A DNA stretch of 24,742 nt. It comes from Darwinibacter acetoxidans_A. Its GTDB lineage: Bacteria > Bacillota > Limnochordia > Darwinibacteriales > Darwinibacteriaceae. The notes under the pieces were generated by a model, which searched no databases, was not told where the DNA came from, and worked only from the letters and a program-made list of their open reading frames with translations. Where the stretch lies: assembly GCA_041936745.1 (NCBI GenBank), contig JBHGWS010000113.1:1-24742 (forward strand), given 5' to 3'. A program made the translations under genes and the position numbers. Positions 8,199-14,398 of the stretch are shown here, piece after piece (the stretch's first letter is position 1; the number at the start of each line of letters is the position of its first letter).

Positions 8199-9104
8199 AT
8201 GAAAAAGGCATTTTGGAACGAGGAAAGACGGGCGTACCTGATGCTGGTGCTGCCCGCTGTTTTAATCTACTGGGCTGTGATGGCCTTTCCCACCATTTTT
8301 TCTTTTGTCCTCAGCCTGACAAATTACAATGGTGGTGTAATATTCGGCAACCCCAATGTAAAGTTGGTTGGTTTTACTCACTACGCACGTATGTTTAAGG
8401 ATAAATTCTTCTGGATTTCCCTCAAGAATAACGGCCTGATTATGGCGGTCTCGATTTTCGGCCAAATCCCTTTGGGTTTTTTATTTGCTTATGTCCTCCA
8501 CCGCAAACTGGTCAAGTTCACCGATTTTTTCCAAACCGTGCTTTACCTTCCCGCCGTCATCTCCACCATTGTGGTCGGCCGGCTGTGGCAGGCTTTCTTC
8601 TCTCCCTATGGGCCTTTTACGGAGTTTATGCAGAAGTTTAAACCCGGTTGGGAAAACGAATTATTTTACGATGCTAAATTAGCCATCCTCCCTGTGCTTT
8701 TTGTCATATTGTGGATGTATACCGGGAATTATCTGATTATATTTTTGGCTAATTTACAAAAGATCGACCCCGCTTTAATCGAAGCGGCACGTATCGATGG
8801 TGCAACGGAGTGGCAGGTCTTGACAAAGATCATTCTACCGTCCCTTTCAGGTGTAATTGTGACTGCATCCATCTTGGCCATCTCCGGTTCATTAAAGAGT
8901 TTCGACTTATTGTTTGCTATGACCGGAGGCAACCCGGCGAGGCGGACTTCGGTTTTAGCTTTATATATGTACGATAATGCCTTTAAGCATTCACCTAAAT
9001 ACCCTCTTGCCAACGCTATCTCAGTCTTCATGGTAGTGCTCAGCCTGATCTTGATAGTAGCTGTCAGGCTGACAGAGGAGAGATTTGGGGGTAGAGAAGA
9101 ATGA
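8199..9104 (+). CDS. ABC sugar transporter permease 1 (MalF/UgpA-like)
   Basis: Inner-membrane subunit of the sugar importer. The 301-residue protein has about six hydrophobic segments; the first is at about residues 12-35 (MLVLPAVLIYWAVMAFPTIF). The EAA loop that contacts the ATPase is LIEAARIDGATEWQVLTKI in the C-terminal third. AGGAGGG precedes the ATG at good spacing. Its stop overlaps the start of the next permease (ATGA), so the two are translationally coupled. No ATPase gene is present. CUT1 importers of Bacillota often share an MsmX-type ATPase encoded elsewhere, which is probably the case here. Confidence 0.94.
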   Translation: MKKAFWNEERRAYLMLVLPAVLIYWAVMAFPTIFSFVLSLTNYNGGVIFGNPNVKLVGFTHYARMFKDKFFWISLKNNGLIMAVSIFGQIPLGFLFAYVLHRKLVKFTDFFQTVLYLPAVISTIVVGRLWQAFFSPYGPFTEFMQKFKPGWENELFYDAKLAILPVLFVILWMYTGNYLIIFLANLQKIDPALIEAARIDGATEWQVLTKIILPSLSGVIVTASILAISGSLKSFDLLFAMTGGNPARRTSVLALYMYDNAFKHSPKYPLANAISVFMVVLSLILIVAVRLTEERFGGREE

Positions 9105-9952
9105 GGAAAAATAGAATCAGGCGAAGCGATTTTAATCCCCTGCTGCGCATCTTCACTTATCTTGTTATCGGCGTATTCACTCTACTCACTCTGTACCCGT
9201 TAATTTGGCTGGTCATCAACTCTTTTAAAACATCCACTGAATACCAGCGCAATATGCTGGGGCTGCCCCAAAGGTTATTTGTCAGAAACTACAGTGATGC
9301 TTGGCGTTTAGCTAACTTTACAACACTGTTTTTAAACAGCCTGTTCTTCACCGTAGTTTCAACTCTGTCAATTATACTGCTTTCCTTGGCCGCCGGTTTT
9401 GGTTTTGCCAAGATCCGCTCCCGGGCTACGGTAATTTTACACGGCAGTTTCGTCATCGGGATTCTTTTAACGCTGCAGAGTATTATGATCCCCCTGTTTT
9501 TGATGCTGCAGGCCACCGGCCTCTACGACACCCGGATTGGGGTTTTACTGCCTTATATCGGAATGGGGCTGCCCATTGCCATTTACCTCTGCACCGAATT
9601 TATCCGGGGGATTCCCGACTCAGTGGTGGAATCCGCCCGCATTGACGGCGCCAGCTACTTTAAGATTCTATCCGCCATAATCCTACCTATGGCAAAGCCC
9701 GTGGCAGTCACTTTGGGAATTTTAAATGTGGCGGGAATCTGGAACGAATTTATGCTGATTAATATTTTGGTGCGCAGTGCATCTCTGCGGACGCTGCCCG
9801 TGGGAATTATGATGTTTTCCGGCCCCTTGGCATCCGATTTCGGCAAACAGTTTGCGGCCCTAGTCATCGGCATGGCGCCCATGATCATCTTCTATTTAAT
9901 CTTCCGCAAACAGATCACCAAAGGGGTTTCTGCCGGCGCGATCAAAGGTTAA
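9101..9952 (+). CDS. ABC sugar transporter permease 2 (MalG/UgpE-like)
   Basis: Second membrane subunit of the importer, 283 residues with about six transmembrane segments; the first is FTYLVIGVFTLLTLYPLIWL near residues 18-37. The EAA loop reads VVESARIDGASYFKILSAIILP. The family's YQRNMLGLPQRLFVRNYSDAW region follows the first helix, and the C-terminus ends in FRKQITKGVSAGAIKG, the common MalG-type tail. It starts at the ATG that overlaps the upstream permease stop by 4 bp. A strong terminator 12 bp past the stop ends the operon, so the transcription unit has no catabolic enzymes. Confidence 0.94.
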   Translation: MRKNRIRRSDFNPLLRIFTYLVIGVFTLLTLYPLIWLVINSFKTSTEYQRNMLGLPQRLFVRNYSDAWRLANFTTLFLNSLFFTVVSTLSIILLSLAAGFGFAKIRSRATVILHGSFVIGILLTLQSIMIPLFLMLQATGLYDTRIGVLLPYIGMGLPIAIYLCTEFIRGIPDSVVESARIDGASYFKILSAIILPMAKPVAVTLGILNVAGIWNEFMLINILVRSASLRTLPVGIMMFSGPLASDFGKQFAALVIGMAPMIIFYLIFRKQITKGVSAGAIKG

Positions 9953-9964
9953 GCAATCAAATTC

Positions 9965-9999
9965 AAAAGGCCTTCGCGCTTTGGCGAAAGGCCTTTTTT
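9965..9999. terminator. Strong (bidirectional) rho-independent terminator
   Basis: AAAAGGCCTTCGC pairs with GCGAAAGGCCTTTT around a short loop and is followed by a six-T run on the plus strand. The A-run on the left gives a T-run on the minus strand, so it can also end the DUF134 transcript arriving from the right. Confidence 0.92.
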
Positions 10000-10009
10000 C
10001 CTTTTCCTT

Positions 10010-10405
10010 TTAACGATGCCGCCCTCTGCCGCGTCCCTGCCCCATTCCGCGGCCGTGCCCTTGGCCCAGGCGCTGTCTGGCACACCTGCCGCAGCCGCGC
10101 CCAAATTCCCCTTCCCTGTAAAACTCATGATTACCGCCCTCAATGCGCAGCATTGAAGCTTCGAAAAGGGCCAGTGCCATCTTTTGGCGGGCGTCAGCAT
10201 ACATGCGCTGCACCGTAGTGCGCGCCACATTCATTCGTTCAGCAGCCTCTTCTTGGGTCAGGCCTTCCAGATCCAGCAAACGGATCGTTTCATACTCTTC
10301 CACCGACATTACAACATCATCGCCGAGGGGCTGCCTTTCGGCCGGCCCAAAGACGTTAACTATGGGCGGGCAGCAAACCCTGCGCCATTTCCGAGGCCTA
10401 GGCAC
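10010..10405 (-). CDS. DUF134 family putative DNA-binding protein
   Basis: A 131-residue member of the DUF134 family, whose core resembles a sigma-70 region 4 helix-turn-helix. The sequence EEYETIRLLDLEGLTQEEAA followed by RMNVARTTVQRMYADARQKMA (about residues 37-76) fits this fold. The start is taken at GTG 10405, which yields the family's usual MPRPRK beginning and lies 9 nt after GGAG; a TTG two codons earlier is less likely. Two close cysteines (CCPP) near the N-terminus and GRGCGRCAR near the C-terminus suggest metal or redox binding. The tail is rich in Gly and Arg. It follows the DUF5320 gene by 18 bp in one operon. A regulatory role, perhaps of its own operon, is inference. Confidence 0.85.
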   Translation of the reverse strand: MPRPRKWRRVCCPPIVNVFGPAERQPLGDDVVMSVEEYETIRLLDLEGLTQEEAAERMNVARTTVQRMYADARQKMALALFEASMLRIEGGNHEFYREGEFGRGCGRCARQRLGQGHGRGMGQGRGRGRHR

Positions 10406-10423
10406 TTTCAATCACTCCATTGT

Positions 10424-10753
10424 TTATTCTTCGTCATCACCGGCCTTTAACTCTTCTTCCAAAAGGGCCAGTTCTTCTTTTAAAATCTGCCTCTGCTCTT
10501 CTAAAAATTCCCTGCGGGTACCTGCCGCCGCCGGCACAGCCCAACCATAGCCATAGGGCCTGGCAGCGGCCGGCCCAAAGCCGTAACCATAACCGTAACC
10601 GGGACCCGGCCCGAAGCCACCTCTTCTAAAGCCTCTGCCGTAAGCACCGCGCCTAAAGCCGTACCCGGGTCCGTATCCCCAGCCGCACGGGCCGAAACCT
10701 CTGCCGGTCATAGGCCCCATGCCCCAAGGTCCTGTTCCATCTCTTCTAGGCAT
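10424..10753 (-). CDS. DUF5320 family Gly/Tyr/Arg-rich small protein
   Basis: Starts MPRRDGTGPWGMGPMTGRG, the recognisable DUF5320 N-terminus. Then comes a low-complexity stretch of about 50 residues rich in Gly, Tyr, Phe and Arg. The last third is a short coiled coil (RREFLEEQRQILKEELALLE). I choose the ATG at 10753 because AAAGGAGG sits 7 nt upstream; an in-frame ATG at 10780 has no such site and would lie inside a palindrome near the transcript start. Length is then 109 residues. The function is unknown. In other anaerobes such genes commonly sit with DUF134 and dinitrogenase FeMo-cofactor-like or Mrp genes; none of those is here. Confidence 0.85.
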   Translation of the reverse strand: MPRRDGTGPWGMGPMTGRGFGPCGWGYGPGYGFRRGAYGRGFRRGGFGPGPGYGYGYGFGPAAARPYGYGWAVPAAAGTRREFLEEQRQILKEELALLEEELKAGDDEE

Positions 10754-10795
10754 TCCAATTCCTCCTTTTGTTTTGGACATATGTTCATTGACTTT

Positions 10796-10824
10796 ATTAT
10801 AGATCGGTTTTGGGCATATGTCAA
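10796..10824 (-). promoter_or_regulatory. Consensus sigma-A promoter of the DUF5320-DUF134 operon
   Basis: On the minus strand TTGACA (10824-10819) and TATAAT (10801-10796) are both perfect and separated by exactly 17 bp. Transcription would start near 10789. Two CATATG-centred near-palindromes flank it: GGACATATGTTC (10775-10786) at the start of the transcript, and GGGCATATGTCA (10812-10823) over the -35. Their centres are 37 bp apart. They look like paired operator sites. A promoter this strong would normally need a repressor. Confidence 0.9.
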
Positions 10825-10886
10825 TAACAAAAGGTTTTGTTAATGTAAAATTATTGTAGGACAGGAATTTGCCTTGGGGAAACAGA

Positions 10887-10942
10887 GGAAGATCCCACCA
10901 TCCACGCTGGATGAGTACAAATACTCAGAGGTGAGATCTTCT
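10887..10942. other. Compact three-way-junction inverted repeat (possible structured RNA)
   Basis: An outer stem pairs 10887-10899 with 10930-10942; 10888-10899 reads GAAGATCCCACC against GGTGAGATCTTC, with one mismatch. It encloses two perfect small hairpins: ATCCA-cgc-TGGAT (10900-10912) and GAGTA-caaa-TACTC (10913-10926). All parts are adjacent with almost no unpaired bases. No known riboswitch core is recognised. It lies just before the transposase relic and may be its leader or end structure. Confidence 0.6.
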
Positions 10943-10969
10943 GTGCAGTAAGTATTCGATTGGGATGGG

Positions 10970-11310
10970 GTGTTATCCTTTCAAAAAATTGTGGAAAAAT
11001 CTCAAACTGAGTTTTTCGAAGACACAAGTCCTTCCGCTTTTCAAAAAGCGCTTAGAAACAATATCTGCGCAACCATCAAGCAAAAACTGTTTGAGCGTAT
11101 AGACGAACACTTCGCTTGCTTGGTGCGGAATACATTCCCAACGCTCCCTACGTTATGGATGGTTTCCGTTTGAGGAAAGCCATTACAAAGATGTGTTGGC
11201 CCGCGGCAGCGCAAGGCCACGGCCTTTATCTTGGCGCTAACCAAAATGGGGCATCTGCAAGTTCGCAAGGCGAACGGAATCAAGCTTTGGAAAGGAAAGA
11301 AAGCAATTAG
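10970..11310 (+). pseudogene. Decayed ISLre2/UPF0236-type transposase remnant
   Basis: No open frame spans the region, but recognisable pieces occur in order. The first is an N-terminal-like stretch from 10970 (FQKIVEKSQTEFFEDTSP then AFQKALRN). The second, at about 11117-11190 in another frame, reads GAEYIPNAPYVMDGFRLRKA and resembles the central IPNxxxVLDxFHLxKAI motif of UPF0236 transposases. The third, at about 11206-11285, is split over two frames: SARPRPLSW then KMGHLQVRKANG, resembling the C-terminal SSRPLxWSxxGxxKMxxLRxxKxNG motif. The spacing is far shorter than in a roughly 450-residue transposase, so internal deletions and frameshifts are implied. I recalled the family motifs from knowledge; no search was run. 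Confidence 0.6.
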
Positions 11311-11584
11311 CAGGCGCTGAAGTGGTAGAAAGCCTTACGGCTTTTTCTAAAGCAAGCGGGGTCGGTTACGAAGTTTTGATAATATTCCCGGCCTACGCCG
11401 GGGGCCGGGCCATCTATAGGCAACGCCGATTCTGGTTTCTAAAACTAAAATCCGGCGTATCCCGGGGGACTTGGGTTTTTCTTCATCCCATAATAGTTGA
11501 CACTATTAAAGGTTTTTCCTCAGTTTCTTTTTGCAGCCAGAAATGATACACTGAAAACATCATGGACAGGGAGGTAGTGCATTA
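11311..11584. other. Non-coding stretch with hairpins upstream of thyX
   Basis: No convincing gene. There is a small terminator-like hairpin AAAGCC-ttac-GGCTTTTT (11329-11346) just after the transposase relic. CCCGGC-ctac-GCCGGG follows at 11387-11402. A wider inverted repeat is ACGCCGAT (11423-11430) against ATCCGGCGT (11450-11458). The last 90 bases are AT-rich and include the palindrome listed separately. The GC-rich hairpins may belong to the end of the decayed element or to a thyX leader. Confidence 0.5.
11491..11508. promoter_or_regulatory. Perfect 7-bp-arm palindrome with embedded TTGACA upstream of thyX
   Basis: TAATAGT-TGAC-ACTATTA is a perfect inverted repeat with a 4-bp centre, about 77 bp before the thyX start. 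TTGACA (11497-11502) lies inside. No good -10 hexamer occurs 17 bp downstream, so it is more convincing as an operator than as a full promoter. Confidence 0.5.
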
Positions 11585-12295
11585 GTGGAAAACAAACTTC
11601 ACATCCCCGTGGGGAAACAGGGCTACGTATTTTTAAAAGACTGGCTGGGCAGTGATCTTTCACCGGTCAACGACGCCAAAGTCAGCTTTGATAAAAAGAG
11701 CGAGGAACTGGGGGAAAGGGAAAAACGCCTGCTCACCTACTTGGCGGAACACCAACATACATCGCCTTTTCGCCACTCCATCTTAAAATTTGAGGTTTAC
11801 GCGCCGCTTATGGTGGCCAGGCAGTGGTGGAAACATGTAATTGGCAGCGAGCACGGCGAAGGCTTTGATCGGCTTACCGCCTGGAATGAATCGAGCAGGC
11901 GTTATATAACTGAAGAGCCCACTTTCCTGATCCCCAAAGACGATGAGTGGCGCTCCACACCAAAACACCGCAAGCAGGGCAGCGGTGAAACACTCCCAAC
12001 AAGCGTGGGAGCGGAATTTACGGAGGCTTTATCTAAACATGTTGAAAACAGCCTGCGGTTATACGAAGCGGCTATGGCAAACGATATCTGCCCGGAACAG
12101 GCCCGCCTCTTTTTACCTGCCTACGGCTTATACGTACGCTGGGTCTGGACGGCCAGTCTGCAGGCAGTTGCCCATTTTTTGAAACTCCGCCTGGACGAAG
12201 CGGCTCAAAAGGAAATCCGCGATTACGCCCAAGCGGTACAGAGTTTAACGAAACTTAAGTTTCCCGTTTCTCTGGAAGCACTTTTAAAACATTAA
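11585..12295 (+). CDS. thyX: FAD-dependent thymidylate synthase ThyX (variant signature)
   Basis: Makes dTMP from dUMP using methylene-tetrahydrofolate and reduced flavin. The 236 residues match the family length. The HTSPFRHSILKFEVYAPLMVARQWW block (residues 58-82) is characteristic. The canonical RHRxxSxNExSxRY signature is altered here: RQWWKH at 79-84 is separated from NESSRRY at 101-107 by 16 residues including SEHGEGFD. WRSTPKHRKQGSGE follows. This looks like a known divergent ThyX branch rather than a broken enzyme, because the NExSxR part and the dUMP-binding region remain. The start is GTG 11585, 9 nt after GGGAGGT; no nearby ATG fits better. It is monocistronic and ends at a hairpin shared with a convergent gene. 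Confidence 0.9.
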   Translation: MENKLHIPVGKQGYVFLKDWLGSDLSPVNDAKVSFDKKSEELGEREKRLLTYLAEHQHTSPFRHSILKFEVYAPLMVARQWWKHVIGSEHGEGFDRLTAWNESSRRYITEEPTFLIPKDDEWRSTPKHRKQGSGETLPTSVGAEFTEALSKHVENSLRLYEAAMANDICPEQARLFLPAYGLYVRWVWTASLQAVAHFLKLRLDEAAQKEIRDYAQAVQSLTKLKFPVSLEALLKH

Positions 12296-12304
12296 AACCC
12301 AAAC

Positions 12305-12331
12305 GACAGGCCCGCGGAACCGGGGCCTGTC
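12305..12331. terminator. Hairpin between convergent thyX and GGDEF genes
   Basis: GACAGGCCC (12305-12313) pairs with GGGCCTGTC (12323-12331). Neither side has a long T-run, so termination may be weak in both directions. Confidence 0.6.
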
Positions 12332-12337
12332 TCTGCT

Positions 12338-13273
12338 TTATGCTTCGTTTGCGGCGAACACTTTGTTGCGCCCTAACTCCTTCGCCTTATAAACGGCTTC
12401 GTCTGCCTTCTGCAGCAGTAAATTGTAAGACTGCTTATCTCCCGGAACAGACGTGGCAACCCCCGCGGAGATAGTGACGATTTCACCTAACGGTGATGCT
12501 TTGTGGGGAATTTTAAGATCCTCTATTGCCTTTCTCAGCTTTTCGGCCACAACCACCGCCCCAACTTGATCAGTGTCCGGCAGCAGGACCACAAACTCCT
12601 CTCCGCCCCAGCGGGCAATAAGATCCCCGGGTCTTTGCAGAGTCTTCTGCAGGGTTTTAGCCACCATTTTCAAAACGTCGTCACCCTGCAGATGCCCGTA
12701 TGTGTCGTTGTAGGGCTTAAATAAGTCTAAATCAAGCATCAAGACAGAAAGGTAGGACTTAGTGCGGATTGCCCGCAGGCGTTCCGTGGCAAACGCTTCG
12801 TCAAACCGCCTTCTGTTGGCAATCCTGGTTAAACCGTCGATGCGGCTGTCCCTTTCCAAGAGGTCTTTATATAATTTGAGCTCCAGGTGGTTGCGAATCT
12901 TCGCCTTCACAATGGGCAGGTTGAAAGGCTTCCGGATATAATCCATGGCTCCCAGTTCAAGTCCGTAGGCTTCGTTATGATCGCCTTCCAAGGCAGTTAA
13001 AAAGAGGATGGGGATATCTCTGGTGTTCGGATCACTCTGCAGCTTGGCACAAACAGCATATCCATCCATTTCTGGCATGATGATATCCAGCAGGATTAAA
13101 TCGGGCATCTGCTCTTTTACCATCTCTAGAGCTTCCAACCCATTATTGGCAACCCGAAGATCATATTCATCTTCCAGGGCAGCGGCCAACATTTGGGCAT
13201 TTAGATGAACATCCTCTACGATTAAGATACGCTGTCTGCGGCCTAATTCCCTATTTTCGTAATGCACAAGCAT
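12338..13273 (-). CDS. Response regulator with receiver and GGDEF diguanylate cyclase domains
   Basis: Predicted phosphorylation-controlled synthase of cyclic di-GMP (PleD/WspR-like with one receiver). Receiver: the acidic pair is in ILIVEDVHLN (E20/D21), the phospho-acceptor is D63 in LILLDIIMPEMDG, T93 and K115 (YIRKPF). GGDEF domain from about residue 145: FDEAF, the DLDLFKPYNDTYGH metal region, and an intact GGEEF active site at 223-227. The RxxD inhibitory site, RPGD at 214-217, lies exactly five residues earlier, so product inhibition is likely. The start is ATG 13273 with GGGGG just upstream; a longer frame would run into the preceding gene. No partner histidine kinase lies nearby. It may be the last gene of the rlmA unit. 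Confidence 0.94.
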   Translation of the reverse strand: MLVHYENRELGRRQRILIVEDVHLNAQMLAAALEDEYDLRVANNGLEALEMVKEQMPDLILLDIIMPEMDGYAVCAKLQSDPNTRDIPILFLTALEGDHNEAYGLELGAMDYIRKPFNLPIVKAKIRNHLELKLYKDLLERDSRIDGLTRIANRRRFDEAFATERLRAIRTKSYLSVLMLDLDLFKPYNDTYGHLQGDDVLKMVAKTLQKTLQRPGDLIARWGGEEFVVLLPDTDQVGAVVVAEKLRKAIEDLKIPHKASPLGEIVTISAGVATSVPGDKQSYNLLLQKADEAVYKAKELGRNKVFAANEA

Positions 13274-13343
13274 TAAACCCCCGACCAAATTAGTATTTCT
13301 CTCTTCATTATTAGTTCGCCGAAAAACTGCTGATCTCCTTGTT

Positions 13344-13829
13344 TTAGCCCCCGCTTTGCCAGCGCCGCTTCCCCTGCACATCCTCCACCTCAATTTTATA
13401 AACAGCGGTTTTTTCGTGTTCGGCGCCAATTATTTCTTCACCCTTGGCGGTAAAATCTGCCGCATATTTTTGAACGAGCTTTCTTAAAACGGAAATTTTC
13501 TGTTTCTCCGCTACAAATCGTACCGCACCAAAGGCTATCACCGATTCGTAATCGGCGGAAACTTTTTCCGGCAGAATTTTTGTCCTGCCGATCACTGTGA
13601 AACAAACGCGGGGATTATGTGCAATGTTTGCCGCCAGGTGGCCTTCCCTACTGCAGTGAAAGTAGATGGCGCCGGGCTCATAAACATAATGGAGCGGCGT
13701 ACCGTAAGGCTGCCCGTCAAACCCCACACTGGCTAACACGCCGTACTCTTCTCTCACCAGAATCTTTTCAATCTCCGCCGCGGGTAAGGCAAATTCCCGG
13801 CGCCTGATTGCTTTTGGCACAGCCCTCAC
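13344..13829 (-). CDS. PNPOx-like split-barrel flavoprotein (NimA-like)
   Basis: A 161-residue protein of the pyridoxamine-5'-phosphate-oxidase-like split-barrel family, of the kind annotated as 5-nitroimidazole reductase (NimA-like). Family features are the ILVREEYGVLASVGFDGQPY start (about 23-42), GTPLHYVYEPGAIYFHCSRE in the middle, and HLAANIAHNPRVCFTVIG. It probably binds FMN and reduces a small molecule; the true substrate is unknown. The GTG start overlaps the stop of the upstream nitroreductase (GTGA), so the two flavoproteins are coupled. A GTG nine bases further in is an alternative start. Drug resistance should not be inferred from family membership. Confidence 0.87.
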   Translation of the reverse strand: MRAVPKAIRRREFALPAAEIEKILVREEYGVLASVGFDGQPYGTPLHYVYEPGAIYFHCSREGHLAANIAHNPRVCFTVIGRTKILPEKVSADYESVIAFGAVRFVAEKQKISVLRKLVQKYAADFTAKGEEIIGAEHEKTAVYKIEVEDVQGKRRWQSGG

Positions 13830-14398
13830 TCCCCCACCAGAAACAGCACGTTATTTTCCCTGCGCTTGGGGGCTTCGGGAAACTCACCCGAAACATAACC
13901 GAGGGCAGCACAGCCATACACTTTGTTACCCCGGGGCAGGCCCAGTTTAAAGAGATAGTCCTGCACCGTTTTTTCCCCGCCCAGGCGCGTTAGGTTGTTG
14001 ATCCAGCAAGAGCCAATCCCTAAAGAGTACGCGGCCAAGAAAATGTTCTGTAAGGCTGCCGCGCAGTCCGCCTGAGGCGCCGAAGAGTTAGTCTCTTCTT
14101 TGTAGGAAACGATAACGAAGGCGGGCGCCGCAAAAAAGAAGCTGTAATCGGGATCTTTGCCCCTTTCCCTTAAGCCGGGATCACTGCTTTGAGCATATAC
14201 CTCTTTAACGCGCCTGTTTAACTCAGTGAGCACCTTCTCATTTTGAATGACCAAAAAATGCCAATCCTGGGTATTGCGGGCACTCGGCGCATACCTACCC
14301 GCTGTCACAATCGCCTCCAATAACTTTGGTTCAATCTCCCGGTCCTCATACTTTCTCACACTTCGCCTGCCTAAGATGCTTTTAATAGTTTCATTCAT
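13826..14398 (-). CDS. Nitroreductase family FMN protein
   Basis: A 190-residue FMN-dependent oxidoreductase of the nitroreductase fold. The N-terminus reads RRSVRKYEDREI (FMN phosphate-binding Arg/Ser), followed by GRYAPSARNTQDWHFLVI at about residues 33-50. DCAAALQNIFLAAYSLGIGSCWI lies at about 110-132, with the C-terminal Cys/Gly segment YGCAALGYVSGE. These are standard positions for the family. The ATG overlaps the rlmA stop by 8 bp and its own stop overlaps the next gene by 4 bp. The physiological substrate is unknown. Coupling to a PNPOx-like protein suggests a shared redox function, which is inference. Confidence 0.92.
   Translation of the reverse strand: MNETIKSILGRRSVRKYEDREIEPKLLEAIVTAGRYAPSARNTQDWHFLVIQNEKVLTELNRRVKEVYAQSSDPGLRERGKDPDYSFFFAAPAFVIVSYKEETNSSAPQADCAAALQNIFLAAYSLGIGSCWINNLTRLGGEKTVQDYLFKLGLPRGNKVYGCAALGYVSGEFPEAPKRRENNVLFLVGE

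Noticed and set aside
8199..9952. Missing transporter ATPase as a sign of a broken operon
   Set aside because: CUT1 sugar importers in Bacillota commonly share a distant MsmX-type ATPase, so the absence is normal.
10903..10935. Hammerhead-ribozyme-like core (CTGGATGA, a stem, then AGAG)
   Set aside because: A hammerhead needs CUGAUGA and GAAA. Here a G is inserted and GAAA is not present, so no catalytic core can form.
11387..11458. Possible CRISPR-like or REP-like repeat cluster
   Set aside because: The GC-rich segments are two unrelated hairpins, not regularly spaced identical repeats. No CRISPR array or cas gene is present in the window.
11322..11546. 74-codon open frame upstream of thyX
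   Set aside because: It covers GC-rich hairpins and the palindrome, has no binding site and no recognisable family; probably chance.
12338..13429. Longer form of the GGDEF protein starting at 13429
   Set aside because: The extra 52 residues overlap the preceding flavoprotein gene and show no homology; the ATG at 13273 directly precedes the receiver domain.
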